64,000 nucleotides of DNA, taken from positions 1 through 64,000 of the forward strand of contig CAIXUG010000030.1 of NCBI GenBank assembly GCA_903922605.1. The letters are read 5' to 3'. Each line of letters opens with the position of its first letter. The stretch's first letter is position 1. Below are positions 36,059-46,100 of this stretch, piece by piece. Source of the stretch: an uncultured Verrucomicrobiota bacterium (GTDB lineage: Bacteria; Verrucomicrobiota; Verrucomicrobiia; Limisphaerales; UBA9464). The position numbers were made by a program, and so were the translations under genes. The notes under the pieces were generated by a model. It saw only the letters and a program-made list of their open reading frames with translations, ran no database searches and had not been told where the DNA came from.

Positions 36059-36100
36059 GCTCTTGCTCTTGCAAACAAAGTCGGGGCGAAGGAATCGCGC

Positions 36101-37681
36101 TTAAAATGAAACCTGCGCCCGCGTGAGCACCGCCTTCTCGCCTTTCAGCAGCAGCGGACTGACGGGCACGGTGATGCCGGCTCCGGGGGACGCATCAGAG
36201 AGGTCAAAGCGGGTCTGCTCGTAGTTCAGGCTGATCTTGATGTTGCGATTCACGTACCAATTGACGCCCACGCCCCACGAAAACGCGCCGGCCGCCGAGA
36301 CGCTGGGGTGCGCGTAGCCGAGGCTGAAGGCATACTTGTCGACATCAAGTCCACCGGCGCGGGCGGCGAATTCCCAGGCACCCCAACCCGTGTCCCCCAG
36401 CGTAAACGGCTGACGTGGAACCAGCGGATTGAACGAGTTGTCCTCGCCACTCAGGATGTAGGAACCGGCCACCTGCCAGGCCGTGTTCCGGAACGTGGCC
36501 GCGCTGGAGGCGGTGATGAGGCCGTTGTTGTCGATCAGGTCGCGCCGGTTGGCCTGCTGGGAAAACACGTATTCGCCGAAGAACCCGAACGGCCCCCAGT
36601 AATAATAGGCCTGGGGAGCGAGACGCCAATGTTCGCCGTCGGCGACGACGTTGACGAGCGGCAGTCCGTAAAGGGTGGACAGAGGATCCGATTTCCCGGA
36701 GCGGTAGTTGAAGATCTGCTGCTGGCCCGGGGAGGAGAACACCCGCAAGGCGCCTTCCTGATTGCCGGTGGTACCGGCCACACCGACGCCCAGGCCGCGC
36801 AGCCCCTCGATGGAGCTGTTCTTGAAGGGATGGGAAAACACCCGTGCGGCGACATCCTTGTCGTTGTCGGCCGTATCCAGATCGCCGCTGGCTCCGTCCG
36901 CCACACCGTTGAAGACGCCGACCTGATAGTTCAGGAGCCCTTCGCGGATGCTGCCGTGGAGTTGCAGGCCGACATCCCGATTGGGTACGAGCTGGGTCGG
37001 GTACCCGCGCTCGATGAACAGCAGATTGTTCCCGGATTGCAGGCGTTCCAGCCCGACCGGCTCCTTGAACTTGCCCGCCTGGATCTGGAATTCCGGGTAG
37101 AGCCGGGCATTGAGGTAGGCGTCCTGCACGAAACTGTTGTTGGCCGCGCTCGAGGTGATGCCCGAGGCAAAATCCAGCATCACACGGAAGTCATACTTCC
37201 CGTACACCGTCCCTTCGATGATCGGGCGCACCCGGCGCATCAGGAAGGTGTCGTTGGCCGTTCCCGCCGAGTTGTTGTCGGGAAAGAACCGGGCGTCGGC
37301 CTGGACGTAACCCCGGAACCGGATCACGAAATTGGTGTCGGCCGACCGGAACTGAAAGCCTTCCGGACCCGCTGCAAGCACAGGCGCGGTTTTCGCCTTC
37401 TCCACGGCGGCTTCCGAGGCCAGCTCGCTCTTCCGCTCGATGACGCGGATTTTCTGCTCCACGTCCTCCAGGCGGACGGCGTTGTAGTCCGGATCGATCT
37501 TCACCTGGGGCAACGCCGTCTTCCGCAGCTCCTTCACCTCCTGCTCCAGCTGCTCCAGCCGCTTCAGCAGTCGCTGATTGATTTCTCCCTGGCTCTCCTC
37601 GGCCGCAAGACCGGCGGGCAGGGCCGCACCCAAAGCCAGCAGGGCTATCAATCGGGGGAGACGGATCGGCGAATTGTTCAT
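36101..37681 (-). CDS. OprP/OprO-type outer-membrane porin
   Basis: The 526-residue protein has a signal peptide (to AGLAAEE) and a predicted coiled coil (about residues 25-80) common in N-terminal porin trimerisation regions. A 16-stranded barrel follows, with the family block FRGYVQADARFFPDNNSAG and a terminal Phe (TRAQVSF). OprP-type channels favour anions such as phosphate. Beside sbp, a role in sulfate passage is likely by inference. The mature chain has no Cys and two Met. ATG at 37681 precedes the signal sequence. A dyad for the local regulator lies about 140 bases upstream. Confidence 0.9.
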   Translation of the reverse strand: MNNSPIRLPRLIALLALGAALPAGLAAEESQGEINQRLLKRLEQLEQEVKELRKTALPQVKIDPDYNAVRLEDVEQKIRVIERKSELASEAAVEKAKTAPVLAAGPEGFQFRSADTNFVIRFRGYVQADARFFPDNNSAGTANDTFLMRRVRPIIEGTVYGKYDFRVMLDFASGITSSAANNSFVQDAYLNARLYPEFQIQAGKFKEPVGLERLQSGNNLLFIERGYPTQLVPNRDVGLQLHGSIREGLLNYQVGVFNGVADGASGDLDTADNDKDVAARVFSHPFKNSSIEGLRGLGVGVAGTTGNQEGALRVFSSPGQQQIFNYRSGKSDPLSTLYGLPLVNVVADGEHWRLAPQAYYYWGPFGFFGEYVFSQQANRRDLIDNNGLITASSAATFRNTAWQVAGSYILSGEDNSFNPLVPRQPFTLGDTGWGAWEFAARAGGLDVDKYAFSLGYAHPSVSAAGAFSWGVGVNWYVNRNIKISLNYEQTRFDLSDASPGAGITVPVSPLLLKGEKAVLTRAQVSF

Positions 37682-38032
37682 GCAGGGTAAACTCGGTGTC
37701 TGACTGTTGAATGATTTAAGGGCTGGCAGGCCCTCACGGCGGCGGCTGGTCAGCCGCAATATCCGGAGCGCTTCAGGCGCAGTGGCCGCCTTCGGTTCGA
37801 CCAAGTTTTGGAATTACCTCTATTTAGTCAATAGAGATTATGCATTTACTCATCAAAGCAGATGCATTTTGGACCTGAATTTAGGAAAGGTGAGTCCGAT
37901 TGCGAAGTCGGAGACCGGTCTGCAATTGCCCGGTAATGTGCCCGAAAGCCTCATCCACCCCGGGTTGCACCGCTGGTCGGTGGTTCCCTACTGAGGGAGT
38001 GTGGAATTCAGCAAAGCGGCAACCCGAACCGA
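37682..38032. other. Intergenic leader between porin and rrf2
   Basis: About 350 bases hold the porin promoter region with the dyad at 37818-37836. They also hold a palindrome GCGGCTGGTCAGCCGC and the 11-base word CGCAATATCCG (37755-37765), shared with the 176-bp element at 13.8 kb. No gene is supported. Confidence 0.6.
37818..37836. promoter_or_regulatory. Dyad operator candidate upstream of porin-sbp (site 2)
   Basis: CTCTATT-TAGTC-AATAGAG is a perfect 7-bp inverted repeat with a 5-base spacer. On the minus strand, the coding strand of the porin, it reads CTATTGACTAAATAG. It matches site 1 at 16 of 19 positions and site 3 at 15 of 19. The Rrf2 regulator encoded next door is the natural candidate to bind it. 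Confidence 0.65.
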
Positions 38033-38491
38033 TCAAATGCTGAAATCGATGCCGGCAACGCCTTGGGCGAGCTTGTTCTGCTGGTCCAGCAGATCGGCAA
38101 AAGTGGTTTCGTCGAGGATCGCAGCGGTGGCATCACGGACCTGCTTCATGATGGCGCGAATGGTGCAGGTCTTTTCGTCCAGGCATTCCCGGCAGGGGGC
38201 GTAAGCGGTCTGGCTGACGCACGGGATCGGGGCCAATGGGCCGTCGATCAGACGGATGACCCGACCCAGAGTGATGGATTTGGCGGGCCGGTTCAGCGTG
38301 TAGCCGCCGCCTTTGCCCGGTCGGCTGTGGAGAATTCCCGCACTTTTCAGCTCCAGCAAAATGGCCTCCAGGAACTTTTTGGGCAGCCGTTCCTTCTCTG
38401 CAATATCCCGGATCAGCACCGGCGTACCTTGGCCGTGCTGCGCGAGATACAGCAGCGCCCGGATCCCGTACTTGGCCTTTTGCGAGAGCAT
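38033..38491 (-). CDS. Rrf2-family transcriptional regulator with four clustered cysteines
   Basis: The 152-residue protein has the Rrf2 winged helix (MLSQKAKYGIRALLYLAQHG, RDIAEKERLPKKFLEAILLE, SRPGKGGGYTLNRP). It also carries a cysteine cluster at C91, C100, C103 and C109, similar in place to the Fe-S ligands of IscR. In Firmicutes the Rrf2 member CymR controls sulfur genes with CysK; here the regulator sits among sbp, yezD-like and cysK genes. I infer that it senses sulfur or cysteine supply, perhaps through a cluster or thiol chemistry. Its own upstream region holds dyad site 1. Confidence 0.92.
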   Translation of the reverse strand: MLSQKAKYGIRALLYLAQHGQGTPVLIRDIAEKERLPKKFLEAILLELKSAGILHSRPGKGGGYTLNRPAKSITLGRVIRLIDGPLAPIPCVSQTAYAPCRECLDEKTCTIRAIMKQVRDATAAILDETTFADLLDQQNKLAQGVAGIDFSI

Positions 38492-38640
38492 TCTGAGAGC
38501 AGTCTAGCGATCTGGTGCGGAATTTGGCAGGAAAAAGCGCTCACGCAACGCCTTGCGGGCAGTAACTTCCAAGTAGAAATCGGCCTTCGGCTTGCCTTTC
38601 ACCCAAAGCGCCAAGCGTGCTGAATTCATTTCACTACATA

Positions 38641-38663
38641 AAATCTATTGACTTAATAGATTT
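38641..38663. promoter_or_regulatory. Dyad operator candidate between rrf2 and yezD (site 1)
   Basis: AAATCTATT-GACTT-AATAGATTT is a perfect 9-bp inverted repeat with a 5-base spacer. It lies in the 259-base gap between the divergent rrf2 and yezD-like genes. On the plus strand it reads CTATTGACTTAATAG, so the TATTGAC word is on the coding strand of yezD, as it is for sites 2 and 3 relative to their genes. It could also overlap a -35 element (TTGACT); no good -10 is seen. Confidence 0.7.
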
Positions 38664-38750
38664 ATAAACAAAAAACTCTGACCACACGCCGCTCGCGTTG
38701 AGTGTGGAACTGCCCTCCGGTAAGCCAACAAACCCGACCCTGCATCACCC

Positions 38751-38987
38751 TTGAGTACACCTTTAGCCAACGAAGGCCGGGCAACCGTCCTGCCGCCTCA
38801 TTCCACCTCACTGCGACCCGAGGAGGTGCTCCCGAAGGAGATCTCCAGCCTGGTCGCCGCCGCCATTGCCGGCCTTGAATTTGGGTCGGTCGAAATCACC
38901 GTCCACAATTCGCGCGTCGTGCAGATCGAACGCCACGAACGCATCCGCCTTGCGTCACCGGGCGAGGGGAAAAAAGGAGCGGCTTGA
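38751..38987 (+). CDS. YezD-like protein (DUF2292)
   Basis: This 78-residue protein matches DUF2292: the core is ISSLVAAAIAGLEFGSVEIT followed by VHNSRVVQIERHERIRL. In other bacteria yezD-like genes lie near sulfur-assimilation genes; the B. subtilis member is linked to CymR-regulated sulfur metabolism, though its biochemical role is unknown to me. The chain has no Cys and no Met beyond the start. It is divergent from the Rrf2 gene with a dyad in between. The TTG at 38751 is the best start I can find. Confidence 0.85.
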   Translation: MSTPLANEGRATVLPPHSTSLRPEEVLPKEISSLVAAAIAGLEFGSVEITVHNSRVVQIERHERIRLASPGEGKKGAA

Positions 38988-39002
38988 GGTTCAGCGGCAG
39001 CG

Positions 39003-39217
39003 CTGAAAGCGCGTCTGAGGAATGCCTGGGTGGATCGAACACCGTGAGTGAAGCCCCAGGGACAAGCCCCGATGGGCTGGTCTGAGGGTTGAAGGCCTGA
39101 CTTGGCCACACACACATTCGGACGCGCTTACAGCGCTCGAGGACTTTGGCTCAGGCAACCTGGGGCTGCGCTCGCACGGCTCGCTCCACCCCAGGCATTA
39201 TTCGGACAGGCTTTCAG
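39003..39217. mobile_element. 215-bp MITE-like element with 32-33-bp inverted ends
   Basis: Ends 39003-39034 and 39185-39217 are inverted copies that share CTGAAAGC, GTC-GA and AATGCCTGGG blocks (about 27 matches). The interior has no supported ORF and holds further short palindromes. It lies in the 406-base gap between yezD-like and cysK. The rest of the gap (39218-39393) has a TTTCTTTG tandem repeat near 39320 and nothing else I recognise. Confidence 0.6.
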
Positions 39218-39376
39218 CCCTGACCATGAGGGCGGTCCTCCTCTCCCCTAAAGCGGGCGAATCATTGGCCGCCGACGGGTGCATGCCAGGCGCAGGAAGG
39301 GCTGGGCCTCGCGTCTTTGTTTCTTTGTTTCTTGGTTGTTAACTCCAATGCCGCTTCCGCAAGGGGACGGAAAATG

Positions 39377-39392
39377 GGCCCCGGCCAGGGCC
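39377..39392 (-). terminator. Possible terminator after cysK
   Basis: On the minus strand GGCCC-TGGCCG-GGGCC is followed by CATTTTCC directly after the cysK stop. The stem is only five G/C pairs and the T-run is short, so this is a weak candidate for the end of the 13-kb transcript. Confidence 0.4.
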
Positions 39393-39393
39393 G

Positions 39394-40350
39394 TCACACC
39401 ACGTCGCTCTCGGCGCTGATGTCGGCGAAGAGCCAGGAGGAGAGGTAGCGTTCGCAGCAAGAGGGGATGATCGCGACGATGGTCTTCGCTGCATTCTCCG
39501 GCCGCTTGCCGACCTGGATGGCCGCCCAGGCGATCGCCCCGCTGGAGATGCCGACCGGAATGCCGTCGAGCTGGTTGATCTCCTTCGAGATAGGTCCGGC
39601 GTCCTCTTCGCTCACGGTGATGACCTCGTCCACGATGGCACGATTGAGGTTGGCGGGGATGAATCCGGCACCGATGCCTTGCAGCTTATGCGGCCCCGGC
39701 TTCCCGCCGGTCAGAACCGGCGATTTCGTGGGTTCCACCGCAATGGCCCGGAACTCTGGCCGCCGAGCTCTGATCACCTCGGCCACGCCCGTGATGGTGC
39801 CGCCGGTGCCGACGCCGGCAACCACGAAGTCCACCTGGCCGCCCGTGTCGCGCCAGATTTCCTCGGCGGTCGTGCGGCGGTGCACGGCGGGGTTCGACGG
39901 ATTGGAGAACTGCTGGAGGACGACGCTGTTGGGGATGCGCGCGTGCAGCTCCTCGGCCTTGGCGATGGCGCCGCTCATGCCGCGCGGTCCCTCGGTGAGC
40001 ACGAGTTTCGCGCCGAGAATCTTCAGCAGCTTGCGACGTTCGAGGCTCATGGTCTCGGGCATGGTGAGGATCAGTTTCAGGCCGCGCGCGGCCGCGACGA
40101 AGGCGAGCGCGATGCCAGTGTTGCCGCTGGTCGGCTCGATGAGGACGGTGTCGGCATTGATGCGGCCGTTCGCGAAGGCGTCATCGATCATCGCGAGACC
40201 GATGCGGTCCTTGACGGAGGAGAGCGGGTTGAAGAACTCGAGCTTGAGCAGCAGATCGGCGACCACGCCGTGCTTCTTCGCCGTGCGGTGCAGCCGCACG
40301 AGCGGGGTGTTGCCGATGGTTTCGGTGATGTTGTCGTAGATGCGGGACAT
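39394..40350 (-). CDS. cysK: Cysteine synthase (O-acetylserine sulfhydrylase)
   Basis: The enzyme makes cysteine from O-acetylserine and sulfide with PLP. The 318-residue chain shows [12 protein letters not shown], the PLP lysine in [18 protein letters not shown], the phosphate loop [18 protein letters not shown], and [13 protein letters not shown]. The motif [11 protein letters not shown] and [10 protein letters not shown] near the end are CysK-like. Length is normal. It is the last gene of the long minus-strand run that begins with the PEP-CTERM protein, 49 bases after an exbD gene. In some bacteria CysK also acts with CymR as a sulfur sensor, which would fit the Rrf2 gene nearby. Confidence 0.97.
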   Translation of the reverse strand: MSRIYDNITETIGNTPLVRLHRTAKKHGVVADLLLKLEFFNPLSSVKDRIGLAMIDDAFANGRINADTVLIEPTSGNTGIALAFVAAARGLKLILTMPETMSLERRKLLKILGAKLVLTEGPRGMSGAIAKAEELHARIPNSVVLQQFSNPSNPAVHRRTTAEEIWRDTGGQVDFVVAGVGTGGTITGVAEVIRARRPEFRAIAVEPTKSPVLTGGKPGPHKLQGIGAGFIPANLNRAIVDEVITVSEEDAGPISKEINQLDGIPVGISSGAIAWAAIQVGKRPENAAKTIVAIIPSCCERYLSSWLFADISAESDVV

Positions 40351-40399
40351 ACGCGGAACGGTTTGAGGTTTGGTGTTTCGGCGAAAGGCGGGTGCGGAG

Positions 40400-40813
40400 T
40401 TATGGCGCGGTTTCGGTGGCGAGGCCCATCTTGGTGATGTCGAGCTGCTGGATGATGTCGAGGACGCGGATGACGTGCTGATAGTCGGCGTCGCGCGCGC
40501 CCTTGACCACGAGCGCCACGTCCGGATTGGCCGACTTCAGCGCGGCGAGCGTGGTGCGCAATTCCGGCAGCGTCAGCGACTGGCCGTTGAGCGACACGGC
40601 TCCCGTGGCGGACACGACGAGCTGGTTCGGTTTGGCCGGCTCCTGTTTCGGCGGCGGCGGCACCTTGGCGGAAGGCAGGTTCAGCTCCAGGTTGTTCACG
40701 AGCTGCGGCGTCGTGATGATGAAGATCACGAGCAGCACGAACGCGAGGTCCAGCAGCGGCGTGATGTTCAGCTCGTTCATCGAGCTGTGATGCGATTGAG
40801 AAACCTTCTTCAT
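40400..40813 (-). CDS. exbD: ExbD-family biopolymer transport protein (second copy)
   Basis: The 137-residue protein has a cytoplasmic tail, one membrane helix ([18 protein letters not shown], with the essential Asp in PLLD) and a periplasmic domain ending in [10 protein letters not shown]. ExbD uses the proton gradient with ExbB to energise TonB. Its N-terminus ([16 protein letters not shown]) is close to that of the other ExbD 1 kb upstream, so the two are paralogues. It overlaps tonB by four bases (ATGA). Confidence 0.93.
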   Translation of the reverse strand: MKKVSQSHHSSMNELNITPLLDLAFVLLVIFIITTPQLVNNLELNLPSAKVPPPPKQEPAKPNQLVVSATGAVSLNGQSLTLPELRTTLAALKSANPDVALVVKGARDADYQHVIRVLDIIQQLDITKMGLATETAP

Positions 40814-41496
40814 GGCAGGGCCAGCGGGCTGGTGGCATCGGCTTCGGCGACGACGTCGAAGCGCACGAGGAATTTTCCGGGGAAGCCCTTGGGTGGGGGC
40901 CGGCTCAGGCTTTTGGTCGAGGCCAGCGCCCGGCGCACGGAATCATCCCACACGGCATGGCCCGAACCCCGTTTCCAATCCGAGCCGGTCACGTTGCCCT
41001 TCGGGTCCACCGCCAGCTCGACCTCGGCGACGTAGCTCTCATCGGCGATGCCCTCGGGCCGGATCCACTTCGAGCGCAGCGCAAACTCGATAAAGCCACG
41101 GTAGAGTTGCACGGGATCGGAGGTCGTCTCCACGGCCTTCGCGCCATCGGTGAAGGCGAATCCCGGCAGCGCCGTGGCCGGCGGGGCGGCGGCGGGAGCG
41201 ACTGCGGTGGGCGCTGGTGCGACCGTGGGCGGAGGCGGCACGTTGGCGACAGCGGCTTTCGGCTCCTCGGCTTTCGGCGGTTCGGGTTTCGGTTCCGGCG
41301 GTTTCTCTTCCTCCTTGGGTTTCTCGGGCGGCTTTTCCTTGGCCGCCATCGTCACGGCGATGGTCTTGAGCTTCTTGCCGAGGTAGCCCTCGCGGGCGGC
41401 CAGGAACACGAGCGCCGCGATGATGGCCGCATGAAAGACGAGCGATACGATCAGGTTGAGCTTCGCCGAGTTCCGCTTTTTGCGTTGGATCGCCAT
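40810..41496 (-). CDS. tonB: TonB-family energy transducer
   Basis: The 228-residue protein has an N-terminal membrane anchor (LNLIVSLVFHAAIIAALVF), a Pro/Glu/Lys-rich spacer (residues about 48-105) and a C-terminal domain with YVAEVELAVDPKGNVTGSDW and a final VRRALASTKSLSRPPPKGFP, the TonB-like fold. It would pass force from ExbB/ExbD to outer-membrane partners. The ATG at 41496 is chosen because the upstream in-frame sequence comes from the repeat element at 41563-41723. A 299-base gap with that element separates it from the first exbD. Confidence 0.9.
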   Translation of the reverse strand: MAIQRKKRNSAKLNLIVSLVFHAAIIAALVFLAAREGYLGKKLKTIAVTMAAKEKPPEKPKEEEKPPEPKPEPPKAEEPKAAVANVPPPPTVAPAPTAVAPAAAPPATALPGFAFTDGAKAVETTSDPVQLYRGFIEFALRSKWIRPEGIADESYVAEVELAVDPKGNVTGSDWKRGSGHAVWDDSVRRALASTKSLSRPPPKGFPGKFLVRFDVVAEADATSPLALP

Positions 41497-41562
41497 GACG
41501 GATTTACAGCGGTTTGAAGGTGGGAAGGTGCTGGCAAAGGACCGTCGCGGAAGGCTGTTGCT

Positions 41563-41723
41563 GTTCTCCCTCACCCTTACCCTCTCCCGCTGAGAGAGGG
41601 GATAGCCGACGAACACCACAGGCTGATTGGAAATGCCTCCGGCCACTCCCGCGCGCTCCTCCACCGCACGACGGGCGACAATTCCCCCTCTCCCAGCGGG
41701 TGAGGGCCGGGGTGAGGGAGAAC
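41563..41723. mobile_element. 161-bp inverted-repeat element, copy 2
   Basis: Ends GTTCTCCCTCACCC (41563-41576) and GGGTGAGGGAGAAC (41710-41723) are perfect inverted copies. Hairpins based on CCCTCTCCC lie inside. It occupies most of the 299-base gap between exbD and tonB inside the operon. Confidence 0.75.
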
Positions 41724-41795
41724 GGCCACGCGGAAACCAGGATCATAAATCCCTCGGGGCTGTCGGGCTTGGCAGTCATGTAATAGTTGAATGCC

Positions 41796-42215
41796 CTAGT
41801 GTTCGCCGGGTTTCAGCGGGTCGGTGGCGAGGTCCACCTTCACCACGTTCGCCTGCTGGAGGACATCCAGCACATTGACGATGCGGTCGTATTTCGTCTT
41901 CGCGTCGCCCCGCACGATGACGCTCAGATCGGGATCGTCGGTGCGCAGCTGGATTAGACCGGCGTGCAGCGCGGCGATGTCCACCTCCTGCTTGTTGAGG
42001 AAGAGCCGGCCGGCGCCGTCCACCGTCACGTAATTCGCCTTGTGCGGCGGATCCTTCTCGCGCTTGGAAGCGGTCGGCAGGCTGAGGCCGAGGTCGTTGA
42101 CGAGGGGCGTGGTCGTGATGATGAAGATCACGAGCAGCACGAACGCGAGGTCGAGCAGCGGAGTGATGTTCAGCTCCGTGAGCGAATGGTGGTGCGACTG
42201 GGAGCACTTTTTCAT
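41796..42215 (-). CDS. exbD: ExbD-family biopolymer transport protein (first copy)
   Basis: This 139-residue ExbD has the same layout as the copy at 40400: short tail MKKCSQSHHHSLTELNITP, helix with the conserved Asp ([15 protein letters not shown]) and a periplasmic part ending DLATDPLKPGEH. ATG at 42215 is chosen from alignment with the paralogue. It follows exbB by 29 bases. Two ExbD genes around tonB suggest a Tol/Exb complex with mixed ExbD subunits. Confidence 0.93.
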   Translation of the reverse strand: MKKCSQSHHHSLTELNITPLLDLAFVLLVIFIITTTPLVNDLGLSLPTASKREKDPPHKANYVTVDGAGRLFLNKQEVDIAALHAGLIQLRTDDPDLSVIVRGDAKTKYDRIVNVLDVLQQANVVKVDLATDPLKPGEH

Positions 42216-42244
42216 CGCGGTATTCGCGGTGGGGCGGCGGCCCG

Positions 42245-43090
42245 TCAGTTGACCCGGCCCGCGAGGTTCGCGCCCTGCAGCGCGCCCACGATGCGGTCGC
42301 CGAGCGCGACGTTGGATTGCGTGAGCTGGTCGGCCAAAGCCTTGTTGGCCTCGTTGATCTCCTCGCCGAGCGGACGGTTGTCCACGTACACGTGCTCGAT
42401 GCTCGTCGCGAACTCGGTCGCGAAGGCGTCCAGCTCCTGCGTGATGGCACGGATGCTCGTGACCATGAAGTTGTAGGCGAACATCGCCGGGATCGCGACG
42501 AGCAGGCCGACAACCGTGGCGATGAGCGCGCCCGCAACGCCGGGGGCCATGGTGGTGAGGCTCGCGGAGTTGGCCTTGGCGATGCCGGAGAAGGTCTCCA
42601 TCACGCCCCACACCGTGCCGAGCAGGCCGATGAACGGGCCACCCGCGACGGCGGTGCTCAGCACGATCATGCCCTTCTCCAACGCCAGCGCTTGCTGGCT
42701 CGCGGTGCGTTCGAGCGCGACCTTCACCGACTCGAAGGAGGCGGTACTGACGCGCTGCTCCCCTTTGATCGTCACGGCGTGATTCTTCAGGTGGTAGTCC
42801 AGTTCGTCCGCGCCGGCGACGTAGAGCTCGTACGCGGGCGCGCCCTCGAAATCAGCGTTCTTCCGGGCGAGCTCGAGCGGATCGCGGGTCGCGCGGTAGA
42901 CGGTGAAAAACTTCTTCGCCTCGCGCCGCGCGATCCAGAGCTGGCGGGCCTTGGTGAGGATCACCGTCCAACTGAACAGCGACACGACGACCAGGGTGCC
43001 AATGGTTACTTTGCCTTCGGTGGTCGCCTTTTCGAAGGCGAACTGCAGCGCGCCATCAGCAAGCAGCGGGGTCATTTCTAATGGGGTCAT
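42245..43090 (-). CDS. exbB: ExbB/TolQ-family proton channel protein
   Basis: The 281-residue protein has a first membrane helix (VTIGTLVVVSLFSWTVILTK), a long cytoplasmic section and two further helices with the family blocks GPFIGLLGTVWGVMETF and MAPGVAGALIATVVGLLVAI. It forms the motor with ExbD. It begins 17 bases after the FhaB-like stop, so it is almost certainly cotranscribed with the secretion genes. Met content is normal here, unlike the exported proteins upstream. ATG at 43090 or the next ATG at 43075. Confidence 0.94.
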   Translation of the reverse strand: MTPLEMTPLLADGALQFAFEKATTEGKVTIGTLVVVSLFSWTVILTKARQLWIARREAKKFFTVYRATRDPLELARKNADFEGAPAYELYVAGADELDYHLKNHAVTIKGEQRVSTASFESVKVALERTASQQALALEKGMIVLSTAVAGGPFIGLLGTVWGVMETFSGIAKANSASLTTMAPGVAGALIATVVGLLVAIPAMFAYNFMVTSIRAITQELDAFATEFATSIEHVYVDNRPLGEEINEANKALADQLTQSNVALGDRIVGALQGANLAGRVN

Positions 43091-43107
43091 GGAAAGGTCG
43101 CGGGGGT

Positions 43108-46100
43108 TCAGTTGGCGGATTTGGCGGGCAGGATGACGGTGACGCGGCCGACGTAGCGGTTGAGTTTGGCGCCGCCGGCGAGGCGCTTTTTCTTCTCGTC
43201 GTCGGCGAGGCTGCTCTCGGAGCTTTTGGAGGCGGTGGTGGCACCGTCGTCGGCGACCTTGGATTCGGCTTTCGGCGCACCGGCGGTCGAGACGCCGAGG
43301 GAGGCGGAACTGGTGTCGCCAGTGGTGCTCACCGACTTGGAAACAACCGCCGCGCTGATGGAATCGCCGGAGACCGAAACGCTGCCGCCGCCCACCACGG
43401 TGCCGGATACCGTGCCGGAGGCGTTGATGCTCACGCTGCCGCTGCTGATCGCGTTCACCGTCACGTTCTGGCCCACGATGTTCACCGAGCCCTTGCCGAC
43501 GATGAGGCCGCGCACGTCGCCGCCCGCCTTCAGGCTGATGTTCCGGCCAATGATGCCGGAGTTGCTGGCATCGATGTCCTTGGCGGCATCGAGGAAGATG
43601 CCGGCATCCCCGGTGTCGAGCCCGTTGCGGTTCTGCTGGAAGAAACCGCCCAGCCCGGCGTTGATGCTGCCGGCCTCGGTCTTGACCGAAATGCTGCCGA
43701 GCGGAACCGAGCCCCCGCGAACCGTCGCCACCAAGATGCCGCTGCCCGGCACCGTGTCGAAGATCGACCGCAGCACGCTCTGGCCCGGCTCGTCTCCGGG
43801 AACCAGCTCCAGGGCGTTCACCGTCACGTAGCCGTTTCCGCCGGTGCCGGCATTTACATCGCCGGCCACGGAGGTCACGGAAATGTTCCCGCCGTTGTAC
43901 GTCGCGATGCGGGAAACGTTGACGTTGATGTCGTTGTGCGCGGTGACCGCGACGTTGCCGCCACCGGTGGTGAAAATGCCCTTGATTTGGCTCGTCTCGG
44001 CCAGGTCGGACCCGGCGCTGCCGACATTGATGTGCCCGGCTTCGGCCGTGACCGAAATGGTGCCCAGGTAGCCCTCGTTGGAAATGCGGGTGGACGTCAT
44101 CTCGAGACTGTCCGCCACAGAAACCTCGAGAGCGGCCCCCAGCGGTGAAATGCGTGCGAGCGGCGCGGTGGGAGCTTTCACCGTGATGCCGCCGGAAATG
44201 CCAAGGTCGGCATTGTGCGCGTTCACCACGAACTTGCCCGGGCCGGTCACCGACAGGCCCTGACCGCCCAGCGAGGCGTCGCCGCTGCGTTCGTAGAGAT
44301 CCTGAAAGGCGGCCCGCTGCGCGTCGGACAGCGCCAATGGAGTGGTCTTTTGCAAACCGGTCGCGGGGTCGAAGACCGGCGCGCCCGTGAGCGCGTCGAA
44401 AACCAGCAACTGCGGATTTTGCAGATAATCGCGCTCGCTCTGCGACATCTGGCCGATGAAGTCCAGCTTGCCGGTGGCGGCGTTGTAGAGCACCCGCTGC
44501 ACGAGGGCCGGATCACTGATCAGCAGCAGATTGAAGAACTGCGCGGGCAGCCCCGAAGCGAGCGAGGTTTCGGTGAGGTTGCCCCGGTACGTGATGTCGC
44601 CATCCACCGTGATCGTCGTCAAACCCGTGCCGCCGGGCTGGGTGGCGATGGAAAGGTTCTGGGCGTTCAGGCCGAAATTGTAGGTGTCCCCATGCACGGC
44701 GACGTTCGCCGCCGTCGGCACGGTGATCGTGAGGTTGCGGATGTCGCCATCGACCTCCACCCGCACCGGGTCGGGGTCCAGCAGATGCAGGGGCACGACG
44801 GCGTGGCCCTGGGCAAAGGTGGCGTAGCCCGGCAGGCCGCTGTCCGACATGGTGAGCGTGACCAGCGGGCTCACGTCGCCGGTGCTTTCGTCGCGCTGGG
44901 GCTGCGGCCCCTCCAGGTTGCCGCCGTTGTGGGTGACGATGCTCAGGCTGCCCTGGGACGACGGGAAAAGCGTGAGGCTGTTGCGGATCTGAATGCCGCC
45001 CGCGCCGGCTTCCAGCGAGAGCTGCGGCGGATACACGATGACCGGGTTCTTATCGTTCTGCCCGCTGACACGCGGAAGATTGCTGCCGAGCAGCTCGATG
45101 CCATTGGCGGCCCACAAGTTCGCGGCGGCGGTGGGTGCATAGTCGAAGCGGAACGCCGAGCTGCGCGTCGGCTTGACCACCACCTCGTCCGCCCCCAGGC
45201 CGCCCGTCGAATTGCCCAGATAGCTTCCGGCGGCCACCGGCAGGGCGATGCCGTTGAAGGTGCCGTTCGGATTGCGGATTTCGCGCAGGAAGATGTCGCG
45301 CCCCGACCAGAGCGACCAACTGCCCGAAACCAGGTTCAGACTGACCGGATCGAGTTCAGTGCCGATGTCGGCGGCGGGATTCGTGACCTGCGGGAGCGTG
45401 TCCAGGTGGGTCACCGGATCGGTCGTGAGAGTCACGCCGGCGAGGAGCTGGCCGGTGCCGTTGCGGAGAAAGAAGTTTCCCCGGATGGCATCACCGGCCT
45501 TCAGGGTAACATTGCCCGCCTCCGCGCCCAGCGCACCCGAACCTCCCGGCGGACGCCCCGTCACCAGGGTTGGGCTGGAAATGATGTCATTGCCCGCTTC
45601 CACGGTGACGTCGCCGCCCTTCTCGGTGGTGATGCCGCCGGGTCCGGTGAGGCCGTTCGAGGTTGCCGTGCTGACCCGGTAGCCGACGCCGGTCGAGATA
45701 AACTCATAGCTGTCGTTGCGCTTGCCGGCATCCACGTCACCCGCAAACGCCTGCAAGTGGATGCTGCCACCGCCAACCGTGCGGATGTAGCCGAGGCCGA
45801 CGAGGATGTCCTTGCCGGCGGTGGCTTCGATGCTGCCTTGGGCCGTTTCCAGCGCTCCGTTGAGGGTCTTGCCCGCGCCACCGTTCAGGTAGATCGAGCC
45901 GGTGCCGGCCACGACCTGCCCGGTGGCAAAGTTGTAGCCGGCCTCCAGCTTCACGGACCAGTTGTTCGCGTCCGTGATGCGGGCGTTGTTCTCAAACAGG
46001 ATGTCCTGACCGGCCTGCAGCGTGAGCTGGTGCGCGCCATCGGCAAGGCCGGTGCTGGCGCTGAGGTTCCACACGGTGCCGGACTTCAGGGTGATGTTGT

